A stretch of DNA of 64,000 bases from Desulfovibrio sp. (GTDB lineage Bacteria; Desulfobacterota; Desulfovibrionia; Desulfovibrionales; Desulfovibrionaceae): positions 31,886-95,885 of the forward strand of contig JAISTH010000029.1 in the NCBI GenBank assembly GCA_031272715.1. The letters run 5' to 3'. Both the position numbers and the translations under genes were made by a program. The first letter of the stretch is position 1. Every line of letters starts with the position of its first letter. Below, one piece after another: positions 53,649 through 62,157 of the stretch. The notes under the pieces are model-generated. The model worked only from the letters and a program-made list of their open reading frames with translations. It searched no databases and was not told where the DNA came from.

Positions 53649-54263
53649 CTACTGGACCACCGAGGCTCTTGTGATCGTCACGGGCTGCAGGGGCACGTCG
53701 CCGTGCGATCCCCTGTTGCCCGTCTTCACGCCGGCGATCTTGTCGACGACGTCCTGACCCTTGATGACCTTGCCGAACACCGCATATCCCCAGCCTTCGC
53801 GGGTCTGCCCCTTGTGGTCCAGGAACGCGTTGTCGGCGACGTTGATGAAGAACTGGGCCGACGCCGAGTGAGGATCGGAGGTCCGGGCCATGGCGATGGT
53901 GTACTTGGCGTTCCTGAGCCCGTTGTTCGCCTCGTTCTTGATGGGCTTGTCGGCCTGGCGTTCCCGCATGTCGGGGGTGAAGCCGCCGCCCTGGATCATG
54001 AATCCCGGGATCACCCGGTGGAAGATGGTCCCATCGTAGTGGCCGGCTTTGACGTATTTCAGGAAGTTCTCCGTGGTCACCGGCGCCTTGCGGACATCCA
54101 GGCGCAGCACGATGTCGCCCATGCTCGTGGACAGCATGACCACCGGATCTGGGCCGGCCTGGGGTTGTCCTTGGGGTTGTGCGGCGGCCGCGAGTCCCGC
54201 GGCGCCGAGGGAAAGACCAAGGAGCAGGCAGCAGCACGCCGCCGCACGTAGCAGATGCATCAT
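53649..54263 (-). CDS. Periplasmic cyclophilin-type peptidyl-prolyl isomerase
   Basis: A 204-residue protein with a signal peptide ([20 protein letters not shown], probable cleavage after GLAAA). The cyclophilin domain is clear: [40 protein letters not shown] with the active arginine, and [17 protein letters not shown]. Start taken at the ATG pair 54263/54260 because the longer track frame has no signal peptide at its N terminus. It assists folding of exported proteins. Upstream of alr on the same strand. Confidence 0.9.
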   Translation of the reverse strand: MMHLLRAAACCCLLLGLSLGAAGLAAAAQPQGQPQAGPDPVVMLSTSMGDIVLRLDVRKAPVTTENFLKYVKAGHYDGTIFHRVIPGFMIQGGGFTPDMRERQADKPIKNEANNGLRNAKYTIAMARTSDPHSASAQFFINVADNAFLDHKGQTREGWGYAVFGKVIKGQDVVDKIAGVKTGNRGSHGDVPLQPVTITRASVVQ

Positions 54264-54410
54264 GATTCGTGCCTTTGGGTTTGGTTTGTTCGACATCGTC
54301 CCCGCCCGGGGAGCACAACGTTTTTGGGATCCGCCAGACCACGGTTCGGGCGTGGAAAGCGCTTCGAAAATCGTGCCACGATCGACCGCCGATGGTCGGC
54401 CATCGGCCCG

Positions 54411-54503
54411 GGAACGTCCCCCTGCGCGGGGGCCACGCATCAGGATGCAATGAAGTCAGGGATGCGCAACCAGGAACGTCCCCCTGCGCGGGGGCCACGC
54501 ATC
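54411..54503. repeat. CRISPR-like pair of 31-bp direct repeats
   Basis: GGAACGTCCCCCTGCGCGGG followed by GGCCACGCATC occurs identically at 54411-54441 and 54473-54503, with a unique 31-bp spacer between, a period of 62. Each repeat has an internal dyad (CCCCC-TGCGC-GGGGG). On the minus strand it resembles type I-E repeats in outline. No cas gene is nearby, so an orphan mini-array or other dispersed palindrome is possible. Confidence 0.5.
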
Positions 54504-54562
54504 GGGGCCGCCGCGCAGATCCACGTTTCAGCCTACCACGGCGCCACTTCCCGGGCAACCAC

Positions 54563-54590
54563 TTGCACATTCGGCAAAAGGCATTATACT
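54563..54590 (+). promoter_or_regulatory. Promoter of the BI-1 gene
   Basis: TTGCAC and TATACT with a 16-base spacer, about 95 bases before the start codon at 54684. Confidence 0.5.
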
Positions 54591-54683
54591 ATAACGTCAG
54601 GATCACAGGCATCGCCGAATGCACGAACTTTCGCCAACCAACACAGCACCTGCACCGTTCAGCGGTGAGGAGGAGGAAGAATA

Positions 54684-55388
54684 ATGCCCTTGACATACCA
54701 GACCACGGCACGAACCGGAGAAGTCAGCATCGCGTCGCTTTTCATGCGGCAGGTCTACCAGTGGATGGCGGCGGGGCTCGCCTTGACGACCGTCGTCGCC
54801 TTCGCCGTCGCCTCGTCCCCCGCCATCCAGCAGGCGTTGCTGGGGAACACCATCAGCATCATCCTCCTGATCGTGGCGCAGTTCGGCCTGGTCATCTGGC
54901 TCTCCGCCGGAGTGCACCGGATGTCCTCCGCGACCGCCACGGGAGCGTTCCTGCTCTATTCGGCCCTGACCGGGGCGACCCTCTCCTCGATCTTCGTCGT
55001 GTATCCCATCGCGTCCATCGCCAACGCCTTTCTCGTCACGGCCGGCACGTTCCTGGCCATGTCGATCTACGGCACCGTGACCAAGCGGGATCTGACCGGG
55101 ATGGGGAACTTCCTCTTCATGGGCCTGATAGGCATCATCATCGCCTCCCTGGTGAACCTGTTCCTGCAGAGTTCCATGATGGACTTCATCATCAGCTGCG
55201 TCGGCGTGCTCATATTCACCGGGCTCACGGCGTACGACACCCAGAAGATCTACCAGTTCGGCGCCGACGCCCCCATGGGCGACGCCCTCGCCATCCGGCG
55301 CGGCGCCATCCTGGGCGCCCTCACCCTCTATCTTGATTTCATCAACCTCTTCCTCATGATGCTGCGCCTGTTCGGCAACAGAGACTGA
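54684..55388 (+). CDS. Bax inhibitor-1/YccA family membrane protein
   Basis: A 234-residue protein with seven hydrophobic segments. The family signatures are FMRQVYQWMAAGLALTTVVA at the N terminus and the GLTAYDTQKI motif near residue 180, with the conserved aspartate pair near the C terminus (YLDFINLFLMMLRL). Bacterial relatives (YbhL, YccA, BsYetJ) modulate membrane proteolysis or act as pH-sensitive calcium leak channels. A strong AGGAGGAGGAAG lies upstream and a terminator directly follows, so the gene is monocistronic. Confidence 0.93.
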   Translation: MPLTYQTTARTGEVSIASLFMRQVYQWMAAGLALTTVVAFAVASSPAIQQALLGNTISIILLIVAQFGLVIWLSAGVHRMSSATATGAFLLYSALTGATLSSIFVVYPIASIANAFLVTAGTFLAMSIYGTVTKRDLTGMGNFLFMGLIGIIIASLVNLFLQSSMMDFIISCVGVLIFTGLTAYDTQKIYQFGADAPMGDALAIRRGAILGALTLYLDFINLFLMMLRLFGNRD

Positions 55389-55406
55389 TCCCTCGTGCCC
55401 TTGCCA

Positions 55407-55436
55407 CGGCCGGCGGAGGCGACTCCGCCGGCCTTT
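55407..55436 (+). terminator. Intrinsic terminator after the BI-1 gene
   Basis: GGCCGGCGGAG pairs perfectly with CTCCGCCGGCC over a four-base loop, followed by TTTTCC. Confidence 0.85.
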
Positions 55437-55656
55437 TCCGTGGACGGGCCGGACACGGGGCAGGCGCCGTCCAAGGACCCTGCGGCGTCAGCAGAAAACG
55501 GCCTCGGCTTCCCGCCTTTCCGAACACGCTTCCCCGCATCCTGTACGCCCCCATGGCCCCGCGGTTCCAACGCAGCGGCAAAGGCCCTCCACGCCGCCTC
55601 CGCCGCGGCATCCATCCTCATCTCCATCGCATGCGAACAGTCATCGCCCCGCCATC

Positions 55657-57390
55657 ATGAGCAGGAAAAAAAACACGGATACATACAGCGACGCCTCTTC
55701 CGACAAGTCCAGTCGTCCCAAGCCGACCGACATCGACCGCGTCCAGGGCTTCGAGCGGCAGGTCAAACGCTATCACCGCGTCCCCTGCAAGTTCACGGCC
55801 GCGACCGAGCGGGATGCCGCGGCACTGCCCGCCGAGGTGACCGCTGACGACATGCGGGGGCGGGAAGACATGCGGGACATCCCCTTCGTGACCATCGACG
55901 GGGCCGATGCCAGAGACTTCGACGACGCCATCCACGTGGAACGAACGGGCGAGAGGCAATGGCTCCTGCGCGTGGCCATCGCCGACGTGAGCCACTACGT
56001 CTCCCCGGACACGACCAAGGCCCTTGATGCTGAGGCACTCGTCCGCGGCAATTCCCAGTACTTCCCCCTGTCCGTGGAGCCCATGCTGCCCGAGGCATTG
56101 TCCAACGGCCTGTGCAGCCTCGTCCCATGGCAGGACAGGCTTGCGGTCGTGGCGGAATTCTCGATCTCGGCCGACGCCCCTCCGGGCAAGCCCCGGTTCG
56201 CCTTGGCCGTCATACATTCCCATGCGCGACTCACTTACGATCAGGTCAAGGCCTGCATGCTGGACCGTAATCCCGCCCAGCTGGAGGAGATGACGAGCCG
56301 GCCTTCCGGGATGGCCGTCGCGGGCATGCTCGAGGAGGCGTTCAACGTCTTCCGGGTGTTGCAGGAGGCTCGATCCGCCAGGGGATCGATGGACTTTGAT
56401 CACGGGGAACCGGTGTTCCAGGTCAAAAAGGACGGGGAGGGTTTCTCCTACGCCACGCGCCAGCGGCACGATGCCCATCGCCTGATAGAGGAGTGCATGA
56501 TCGCGGCCAACGAGGCCGTTGCGCGCCATCTCGAGGCCAGCGGCGCCCCCTGCATCTACAGGGTCCATCCGGAACCCGAGCCCGAGAGGCTCAAGGAACT
56601 CTTCGACACGTTGAAGTACGGATCCCTCTCCGTGTCCAACAAGCTTCCGTCCAAACCCACGCTTGCCGGCATCCTCGCCCTCGCGAAGGGGGCCCACGAC
56701 GAGGACATCGTCGCGCGCTGTTGCCTGCGGGCCATGCCGAAGGCCTACTACGACGTCAGGAACATCGGGCATTACGGGTTGGCGAGCGAGTCATACTGCC
56801 ACTTCACCTCGCCCATACGGCGCTATGCGGATCTGGCGGTCCACCGCGCCCTCAGGCAGTCCATGGGCTGGCCGATCCCGAAGAAGCTCGACTTCGGCAA
56901 GTTTGCGAACGTCGCAAACATCGTGAACGTGCGGGAGATCGTCTCCGTGGATGCCGAGCGCGAGATGGGGAAGATGCTGGGGTGTCTCGTGCTCTCGCGG
57001 CTTGAAGGGCGTACGGTGACGGCGACCGTGACGGGCCTTGCGGAATTCGGCCTCTTCATGGCGATCGACGGCATCCCGGAGATGGAGGGCCTTCTCCACG
57101 TCTCGAAACTCCCCTCCAACGTCTCCCCCAAAGCCCAGCGCGACCAGGAAGCCTACGACAGATGGCGCGATGGCGACTTCGACGACTACGACGACTTCTA
57201 TGACGACTACTCGCGGTACGGACGCCGCCACAGCTACCAGCGCAACTATGTCGAGCCATGGATGCTGGGCGTTCGGGGCAGGGTGAAAATCGAGTACGTC
57301 GACATCCATGCCCAGCGGGTCTCCCTCATCCCGGACGGATCCTTCAAGGGCGCCCTGACGCAGGCGGCCAACAACGCCATCAAGGCATGA
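55657..57390 (+). CDS. rnr: RNase II/RNase R family exoribonuclease lacking the N-terminal cold-shock domains
   Basis: A 577-residue 3'-5' exoribonuclease. The RNB catalytic domain is complete: FVTIDGADARDFDDAIHVER with the metal-binding aspartates, VEPMLPEALSNGLCSL and YCHFTSPIRRYADLAVHRAL. A C-terminal S1 domain follows, interrupted by an aspartate/tyrosine-rich insertion (FDDYDDFYDDYSRYGRRH). RNase R is usually 700-800 residues and begins with two cold-shock domains; here only ~75 residues precede the RNB domain. No ribosome binding site is visible at the ATG. The stop overlaps the murJ start (ATGATG). Confidence 0.88.
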   Translation: MSRKKNTDTYSDASSDKSSRPKPTDIDRVQGFERQVKRYHRVPCKFTAATERDAAALPAEVTADDMRGREDMRDIPFVTIDGADARDFDDAIHVERTGERQWLLRVAIADVSHYVSPDTTKALDAEALVRGNSQYFPLSVEPMLPEALSNGLCSLVPWQDRLAVVAEFSISADAPPGKPRFALAVIHSHARLTYDQVKACMLDRNPAQLEEMTSRPSGMAVAGMLEEAFNVFRVLQEARSARGSMDFDHGEPVFQVKKDGEGFSYATRQRHDAHRLIEECMIAANEAVARHLEASGAPCIYRVHPEPEPERLKELFDTLKYGSLSVSNKLPSKPTLAGILALAKGAHDEDIVARCCLRAMPKAYYDVRNIGHYGLASESYCHFTSPIRRYADLAVHRALRQSMGWPIPKKLDFGKFANVANIVNVREIVSVDAEREMGKMLGCLVLSRLEGRTVTATVTGLAEFGLFMAIDGIPEMEGLLHVSKLPSNVSPKAQRDQEAYDRWRDGDFDDYDDFYDDYSRYGRRHSYQRNYVEPWMLGVRGRVKIEYVDIHAQRVSLIPDGSFKGALTQAANNAIKA

Positions 57391-59039
57391 TGGCGGACGG
57401 CGCGTCCTCGACGCCGGGAGGCGATGCCGGCGCCACGTCCCGAGGGGTTTTCGGCAGGCGGCAGCGCATGGGTGCGGCCGCCCTGCTCCTTGCCTGCAGT
57501 GCGGTCCTGTCCAGACTGATGGGACTCGTGCGGGACAAGGTCATCTCCTGGCAGTTCGGCGCCGGCGCCGAGTCCGATCTCTACTTCGCCGCCTTCGTCG
57601 TCCCGGACGTCATAGGCTACCTTCTGGCCGGCGGCTTCATGTCCATCACGATCATCCCGCTACTGGCGGAGCGGTTCCGGGAGGACGAGGAGGACGCATG
57701 GCGGTTCTTCTCCTGCGTCTTCACGTGGATGGCCACGCTGTCCCTCCTCTTCACCCTCGTCTGCATCCTGTGCGCCGACCGTCTCGCCGTGGTCACGGCT
57801 CCGGGCTTCTCCCCGCAGCAGCAGGAGCGTCTGGCCTTCTTCATGCGGGTGGTGCTGCCCGCCCAGGTCTTCTTCCTGTCCGGGGCCTGCTTCACCGCGA
57901 TCCTCTATCTGCGGCGGCAGTTCGCGGTGCCCGCCGTGGCGCCCCTCCTCTACAACGGCGGCATCATCGCCTGCGGCGTCCTCCTTCCCATGATCGGACT
58001 CGTGCAGGGCATGACGGGATACTGCATCGGAGTGACGCTGGGGGCGGGCCTCGGGGCCTTCATCCTGCCCATGACAGTGGCCGCACGGGGAGGGCTGCAT
58101 CTGCGACCCCGATGGAGCCATCCCCTTCTCGGGAAGTTCTTCAAGACCGCCCTGCCTTTGATGCTCGGCCAGACGGTGATCATGCTGGACGAGCAGTTCC
58201 TGCGGATCTTCGGCAGTCTCGCGGGGGAGGGGACGGTGAGTCTGCTCAACTACGCCAGACGCATAGCCCAGGCCCCCGTGGGACTCGTTGGGCAGGCGGC
58301 GGCGGCGGCATCCTATCCGTTTCTGGTGGGGCTGCTGGCGGCCAAGGAGAGGGAGCGGTTCATCGAGACCCTGGCGTTGGCGCTGAAGACGACGGTATCT
58401 TTCATCGTCCCCTGCGCCATGTGCATGACGGCGCTGTCGCTGCCGCTGGTGAGCCTGATCTTCCAGGGGGGGCGATTCGGGCCGGCGGACACGATCGCCA
58501 CGGTTCCCCTGACCTGTCTGCTCCTTGCGCCCACGCCCTTCTGGGTCGCGTACATGGTGCTGGTGCGGGGCTATTACGCACAGGGGGACACCGTGACCCC
58601 GGCGGTGGCGGGCACGGTCATGACGCTTGTGACCCTTCCCTGCTACGCCTTGGCCGTGAGGTACGGGGGATGGGCGATAGCGCTGGTTTCGGCGACGAGC
58701 GTTCCCTGCTACGTGCTGTGGCTGATGGGGATCTGGCGGCGCAGGCAGGGCGGAGGGGCCTTCAAGGGGTTGGGGACGCTGGTCCTGCGGTCCGTCGGCT
58801 GTTCGCTGCCGGGAGGGGTGGCGAGCTGGTGGGTGTCGGAATGGTTGCGGGCGAATCTCGGGCTTTCTGCGCTGCCGTTGTCCTGCGTCTGCCTGGTTGT
58901 GGGGAGCGTGGCCTTCGCCGTATGTTTCCTGCCGATGATACTGGTCTTCGAGCCGCATATGAAGGGCGTGCTCTTGCAGGGACTCGGCCGGTTCGGCCGT
59001 AGATGGAGGCAGGAGCCAGCTGATGGGGGCGGGAGTTGA
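57387..59039 (+). CDS. murJ: Lipid II flippase MurJ
   Basis: A 550-residue membrane protein with about 14 segments that moves lipid II across the inner membrane for cell-wall synthesis. Recognised from SAVLSRLMGLVRDKVISWQF near the N terminus, AGGFMSITIIPLLAERFRED, LNYARRIAQAPVGLVGQAAA and LVRGYYAQGDTVTPAVAG. The ATG at 57387 overlaps the RNase stop codon, indicating coupling; the track start at 57258 lies within the RNase gene. C-terminal residues are basic and cytoplasmic. Confidence 0.94.
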   Translation: MMADGASSTPGGDAGATSRGVFGRRQRMGAAALLLACSAVLSRLMGLVRDKVISWQFGAGAESDLYFAAFVVPDVIGYLLAGGFMSITIIPLLAERFREDEEDAWRFFSCVFTWMATLSLLFTLVCILCADRLAVVTAPGFSPQQQERLAFFMRVVLPAQVFFLSGACFTAILYLRRQFAVPAVAPLLYNGGIIACGVLLPMIGLVQGMTGYCIGVTLGAGLGAFILPMTVAARGGLHLRPRWSHPLLGKFFKTALPLMLGQTVIMLDEQFLRIFGSLAGEGTVSLLNYARRIAQAPVGLVGQAAAAASYPFLVGLLAAKERERFIETLALALKTTVSFIVPCAMCMTALSLPLVSLIFQGGRFGPADTIATVPLTCLLLAPTPFWVAYMVLVRGYYAQGDTVTPAVAGTVMTLVTLPCYALAVRYGGWAIALVSATSVPCYVLWLMGIWRRRQGGGAFKGLGTLVLRSVGCSLPGGVASWWVSEWLRANLGLSALPLSCVCLVVGSVAFAVCFLPMILVFEPHMKGVLLQGLGRFGRRWRQEPADGGGS

Positions 59040-59701
59040 TGCCGGACAATGAGGAAATGACGAGAGAAGGCTGAAGACAGTATCTTGGCGTTCAGATCAT
59101 CCCAATTGCCAATCCTTCGCTAGTCATTCGGCCATTTCTCAAAGTTTTTCTTATTTCGACGCCATTCCTACAATTCTTCCAGCTGTCTGCAGAGCTGCCT
59201 CAGCCTCTTCTTCAATATTTTCAGATTGATATTTTTGGCCTTCTTGTGCATCGCCCTCATCGATTTCTCGTGAGGCCATATTCTGCGCTAGCTTGGCTGC
59301 CCTCTCCTTGCGCATCTTCACCAGCAGGAAATACACCCAGAGAACCGTGATCGGGAAGAGGACGAGGCAAATGTCAGCGACATCTGAATTTATGTTAAGT
59401 TTTTAGCAAATTCGGAGAAATACTCAACGCTGAACGTATACGCATGATCGCGCCGAATACGAGTATCGATTTTAATTCAAATTTAGCTCTTGTTATGTCA
59501 GCCTCATCTAAGCACAAAAGAATTTATGTTGATTTATCTGAATCCGAAAAGAAAATAACATCTGCAAAAAACTGAAGGAGATGTCGGGCTGGCATCATTG
59601 AATATCTTTGCCATCTTTGAACCTCGCATCGGATGCCTTTGACCCGCAGGACAAGAATCAACGTTGCCCACCGAAGGGCACGCCGTGCATCCTCCGTCAC
59701 G
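59040..59701. other. AT-rich spacer between murJ and nrdJ
   Basis: About 660 bases, AT-richer than the flanks. The minus frame 59151-59402 reads VADICLVLFPITVLWVYFLL, then KMRKERAAKLAQN, a membrane segment plus acidic tail, but it has no ATG and opens directly after a stop; it may be a decayed small membrane-protein gene. Nothing else is recognised. Confidence 0.4.
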
Positions 59702-61966
59702 CTACCCGCACCGCGAGAACCCGCAGGTCGCGCACATGAGGCACCCTTCCTGGAAGACCAAAGGCTCACCGCACTCGGGGCAGCGCTTCTCGTCCAGATC
59801 GGAAATCTCCTTGAGATGCTCGTCCTGAAGGTAGCGTTTTTCCAGCACCCAGGCGATGGCATCCGGGATGGAAAGCAGCAGCCCCTTGCCCCGGAAGACC
59901 GGGTGTTCCCCGCCTATCCCCTTGATCTGGGCGACGACGTCCCTGACATGGACGCCGCTGCGCAGCGCCAGGGACACCAGCCGTCCTATGGCCTCCGCCT
60001 TGGCCGTGATGGACCGGCCGGACTTGCCGATGGTGGCGAAGACCTCGAAGGGCCTGCCATCCACCTCGTTCACCGTGAGATACATGGCCCCGAGGCCCGT
60101 CTGCACCTTCTGGGTGAACCCCTCGACCACGTCCGGACGCTTGCGCACCGAGGAGACGCGGCCCTGGGGTTGCGCCTGCCCCGCGCCGTCCATCTTCGCC
60201 TGCCCCTCGCCGGTGGCCAGCACCTGCTGGCTCTTGCACCCGTCCCGGTAGACCGTGACCCCCTTGCACCCTTCCTTGTAGGCCAGCCAGTAGATGTCGC
60301 GGATGTCCTTCTCCGTGGCGGCGTTGGGCAGGTTCACGGTCTTGGAGACGGCGTTGTCGGTGTGGCGCTGGAAGGCGGCCTGCATGCGCAGATGCCAGAC
60401 GGGCTCGATGTCCATGGCCGTCACGAAGACCCGGCGCAGGTCCAGGGGCAGGAAATCCATGTCCTGGATGGATCCCCTGGCCACCACCGCATCCATCAGT
60501 TCGTGATCCGCCAGGCCCTCCCGGGCGAGCGCGGCCTCGAAGTAGGGATTGACCTCGGTCAGACGTTCCCCATCCAGAATGTTTCTCGTGAAACATAGCG
60601 CAAACAGGGGTTCGACCCCCGAGGAGCACCCGGCGATGATGGAAAGCGTCCCCGTGGGGGCGATGGTCGTCACCGTGGCGTTGCGGTAGGGCCCCTGCTT
60701 GCGGGCGCCGTAGGTGGATGTCGGATAGGCCGGGAAGGGGCCCCGCTCCTGCGCCAGCTGCGCCGACGCCTTGTGCCCCTCCGTCTGGATGAAGCCCATG
60801 ATCTTCTCGGCGACGGCGAGACCCGCCTCGGAATTGTACGGCACCTCGAGCTGGTACAGCAGGTCCGCGAACCCCATCACCCCGAGACCGATCTTCCGGT
60901 TGCGCGTGACGGTCTCCGTGATGCGGTCCAGAGGGAAGCGGGATGCGTCGATGACGTTGTCGAGGAACCGCACCGACAGGAACACCGCCCTGCGCAACGC
61001 CTCCCAGTCCACGCCCTGATCGCTGGGATCCTTGAGATGGTTGAATCCCGGGACGTGGAAGGCGGCGAGATTGATGGAGCCCAGGTTGCAGGCCTCGAAG
61101 GGCAGCAGCGGCTGTTCGCCGCAGGGGTTGGTGGACTCGATCTCCCCCTGGTCCGGGGTGGGGTTGTCCCTGTTGATCCTGTCCAGGAAGACGATGCCCG
61201 GATCCCCGGACTCCCATGCCTTCTTCACCAGCAGATCGAAGACTTCCCTGGCCCGGAGCCGCTCCCGGACCTCCCCGGTGTTCGGCGCCCGCAGTTCGTA
61301 CTCCTGATCCTTCTCCACGGCCTGCATGAAGACTTCGGTGAGCCCCACGGACAGGTTGAAGTTGTTGAACTCCCCTTCCTTCTCCTTTGCCCTGATGAAA
61401 CGGATGATGTCGGGATGGTCCACGCGCAGGATGCCCATGTTCGCGCCCCGGCGGGTCCCTCCCTGCTTGATCTGTTCGGTGGCCGTGTTGAATATCCGCA
61501 GGAAGGAAACGGGACCCGAGGCCACGCCGCCCGTGGATCCCACACGGCTCTCCCTCGGACGGAGACGGGAGAAGGAGAAGCCCGTGCCGCCGCCGGACTT
61601 GTGGATCATGGCGGCGAACTTCACCGCGTCGAAGATCTCCTCGATGGAGTCTCCCACGGGAAGCACGAAGCATGCGGAGAGCTGCCCCAGGTCGGAGCCG
61701 GCGTTCATCAGCGTCGGTGAGTTCGGGAGGAACCTGCGGCTCGTCATCAGGTCGTAGAAGTCCACGGCCAACCGGGCGGGGTCGCAGGAGGATCGGTCGT
61801 ACTTCGCCTCCTCCCCGGCTATGCTTGCGGCCACCCGCCAGAACATCTCCTTGGGGGTCTCCACGCATTCGTTGTCGGATCCCTTGCGCAGATAGCGCTT
61901 CTTCAGGACGACTTCGGTGTTCGGGGTGATTTCTGGCTCGTGGAGATCCGGGGGCATGGGAATCAT
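59702..61966 (-). CDS. nrdJ: Vitamin B12-dependent (class II) ribonucleotide reductase
   Basis: A 754-residue adenosylcobalamin-dependent enzyme reducing ribonucleotides, usable with or without oxygen. Evidence: FLPNSPTLMNAGSDLGQLSA with the first active-site cysteine, STNPCGEQPLLPFEACNLGS with the radical cysteine, TIAPTGTLSIIAGCSSGVEP, and a C-terminal zinc ribbon CPECGEP...CATCGFSRCG. The length and the zinc ribbon match the class II enzymes of delta-proteobacteria. Weak ribosome binding site. No B12 riboswitch was recognised upstream. Confidence 0.95.
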   Translation of the reverse strand: MIPMPPDLHEPEITPNTEVVLKKRYLRKGSDNECVETPKEMFWRVAASIAGEEAKYDRSSCDPARLAVDFYDLMTSRRFLPNSPTLMNAGSDLGQLSACFVLPVGDSIEEIFDAVKFAAMIHKSGGGTGFSFSRLRPRESRVGSTGGVASGPVSFLRIFNTATEQIKQGGTRRGANMGILRVDHPDIIRFIRAKEKEGEFNNFNLSVGLTEVFMQAVEKDQEYELRAPNTGEVRERLRAREVFDLLVKKAWESGDPGIVFLDRINRDNPTPDQGEIESTNPCGEQPLLPFEACNLGSINLAAFHVPGFNHLKDPSDQGVDWEALRRAVFLSVRFLDNVIDASRFPLDRITETVTRNRKIGLGVMGFADLLYQLEVPYNSEAGLAVAEKIMGFIQTEGHKASAQLAQERGPFPAYPTSTYGARKQGPYRNATVTTIAPTGTLSIIAGCSSGVEPLFALCFTRNILDGERLTEVNPYFEAALAREGLADHELMDAVVARGSIQDMDFLPLDLRRVFVTAMDIEPVWHLRMQAAFQRHTDNAVSKTVNLPNAATEKDIRDIYWLAYKEGCKGVTVYRDGCKSQQVLATGEGQAKMDGAGQAQPQGRVSSVRKRPDVVEGFTQKVQTGLGAMYLTVNEVDGRPFEVFATIGKSGRSITAKAEAIGRLVSLALRSGVHVRDVVAQIKGIGGEHPVFRGKGLLLSIPDAIAWVLEKRYLQDEHLKEISDLDEKRCPECGEPLVFQEGCLMCATCGFSRCG

Positions 61967-62157
61967 ACAGGCACACCTTGCTATGGTTGACCGTTAGCGG
62001 ACTTGATGACCGGGGAACGGGTGGAGGGTACGCCGGAAGGATCGTGCGGGCGTATTTATCGAAGGGGGCAAGACGTTACACCATGACGGGGAAGATTGCG
62101 ACCGAAGAATTTCCCCCATATGCCTGGCCGATGGAAGCCGGCCCGGCATGGGGACAT

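Noticed and set aside
59151-59336. 61-residue minus ORF after murJ as a real gene
   Set aside because: The frame has no ATG and begins inside a membrane segment that extends upstream to a stop; it is more likely a remnant.
61967-62157. Possible cobalamin riboswitch upstream of nrdJ
   Set aside because: The gap is short and I saw no B12-box-like conserved core on the minus strand.
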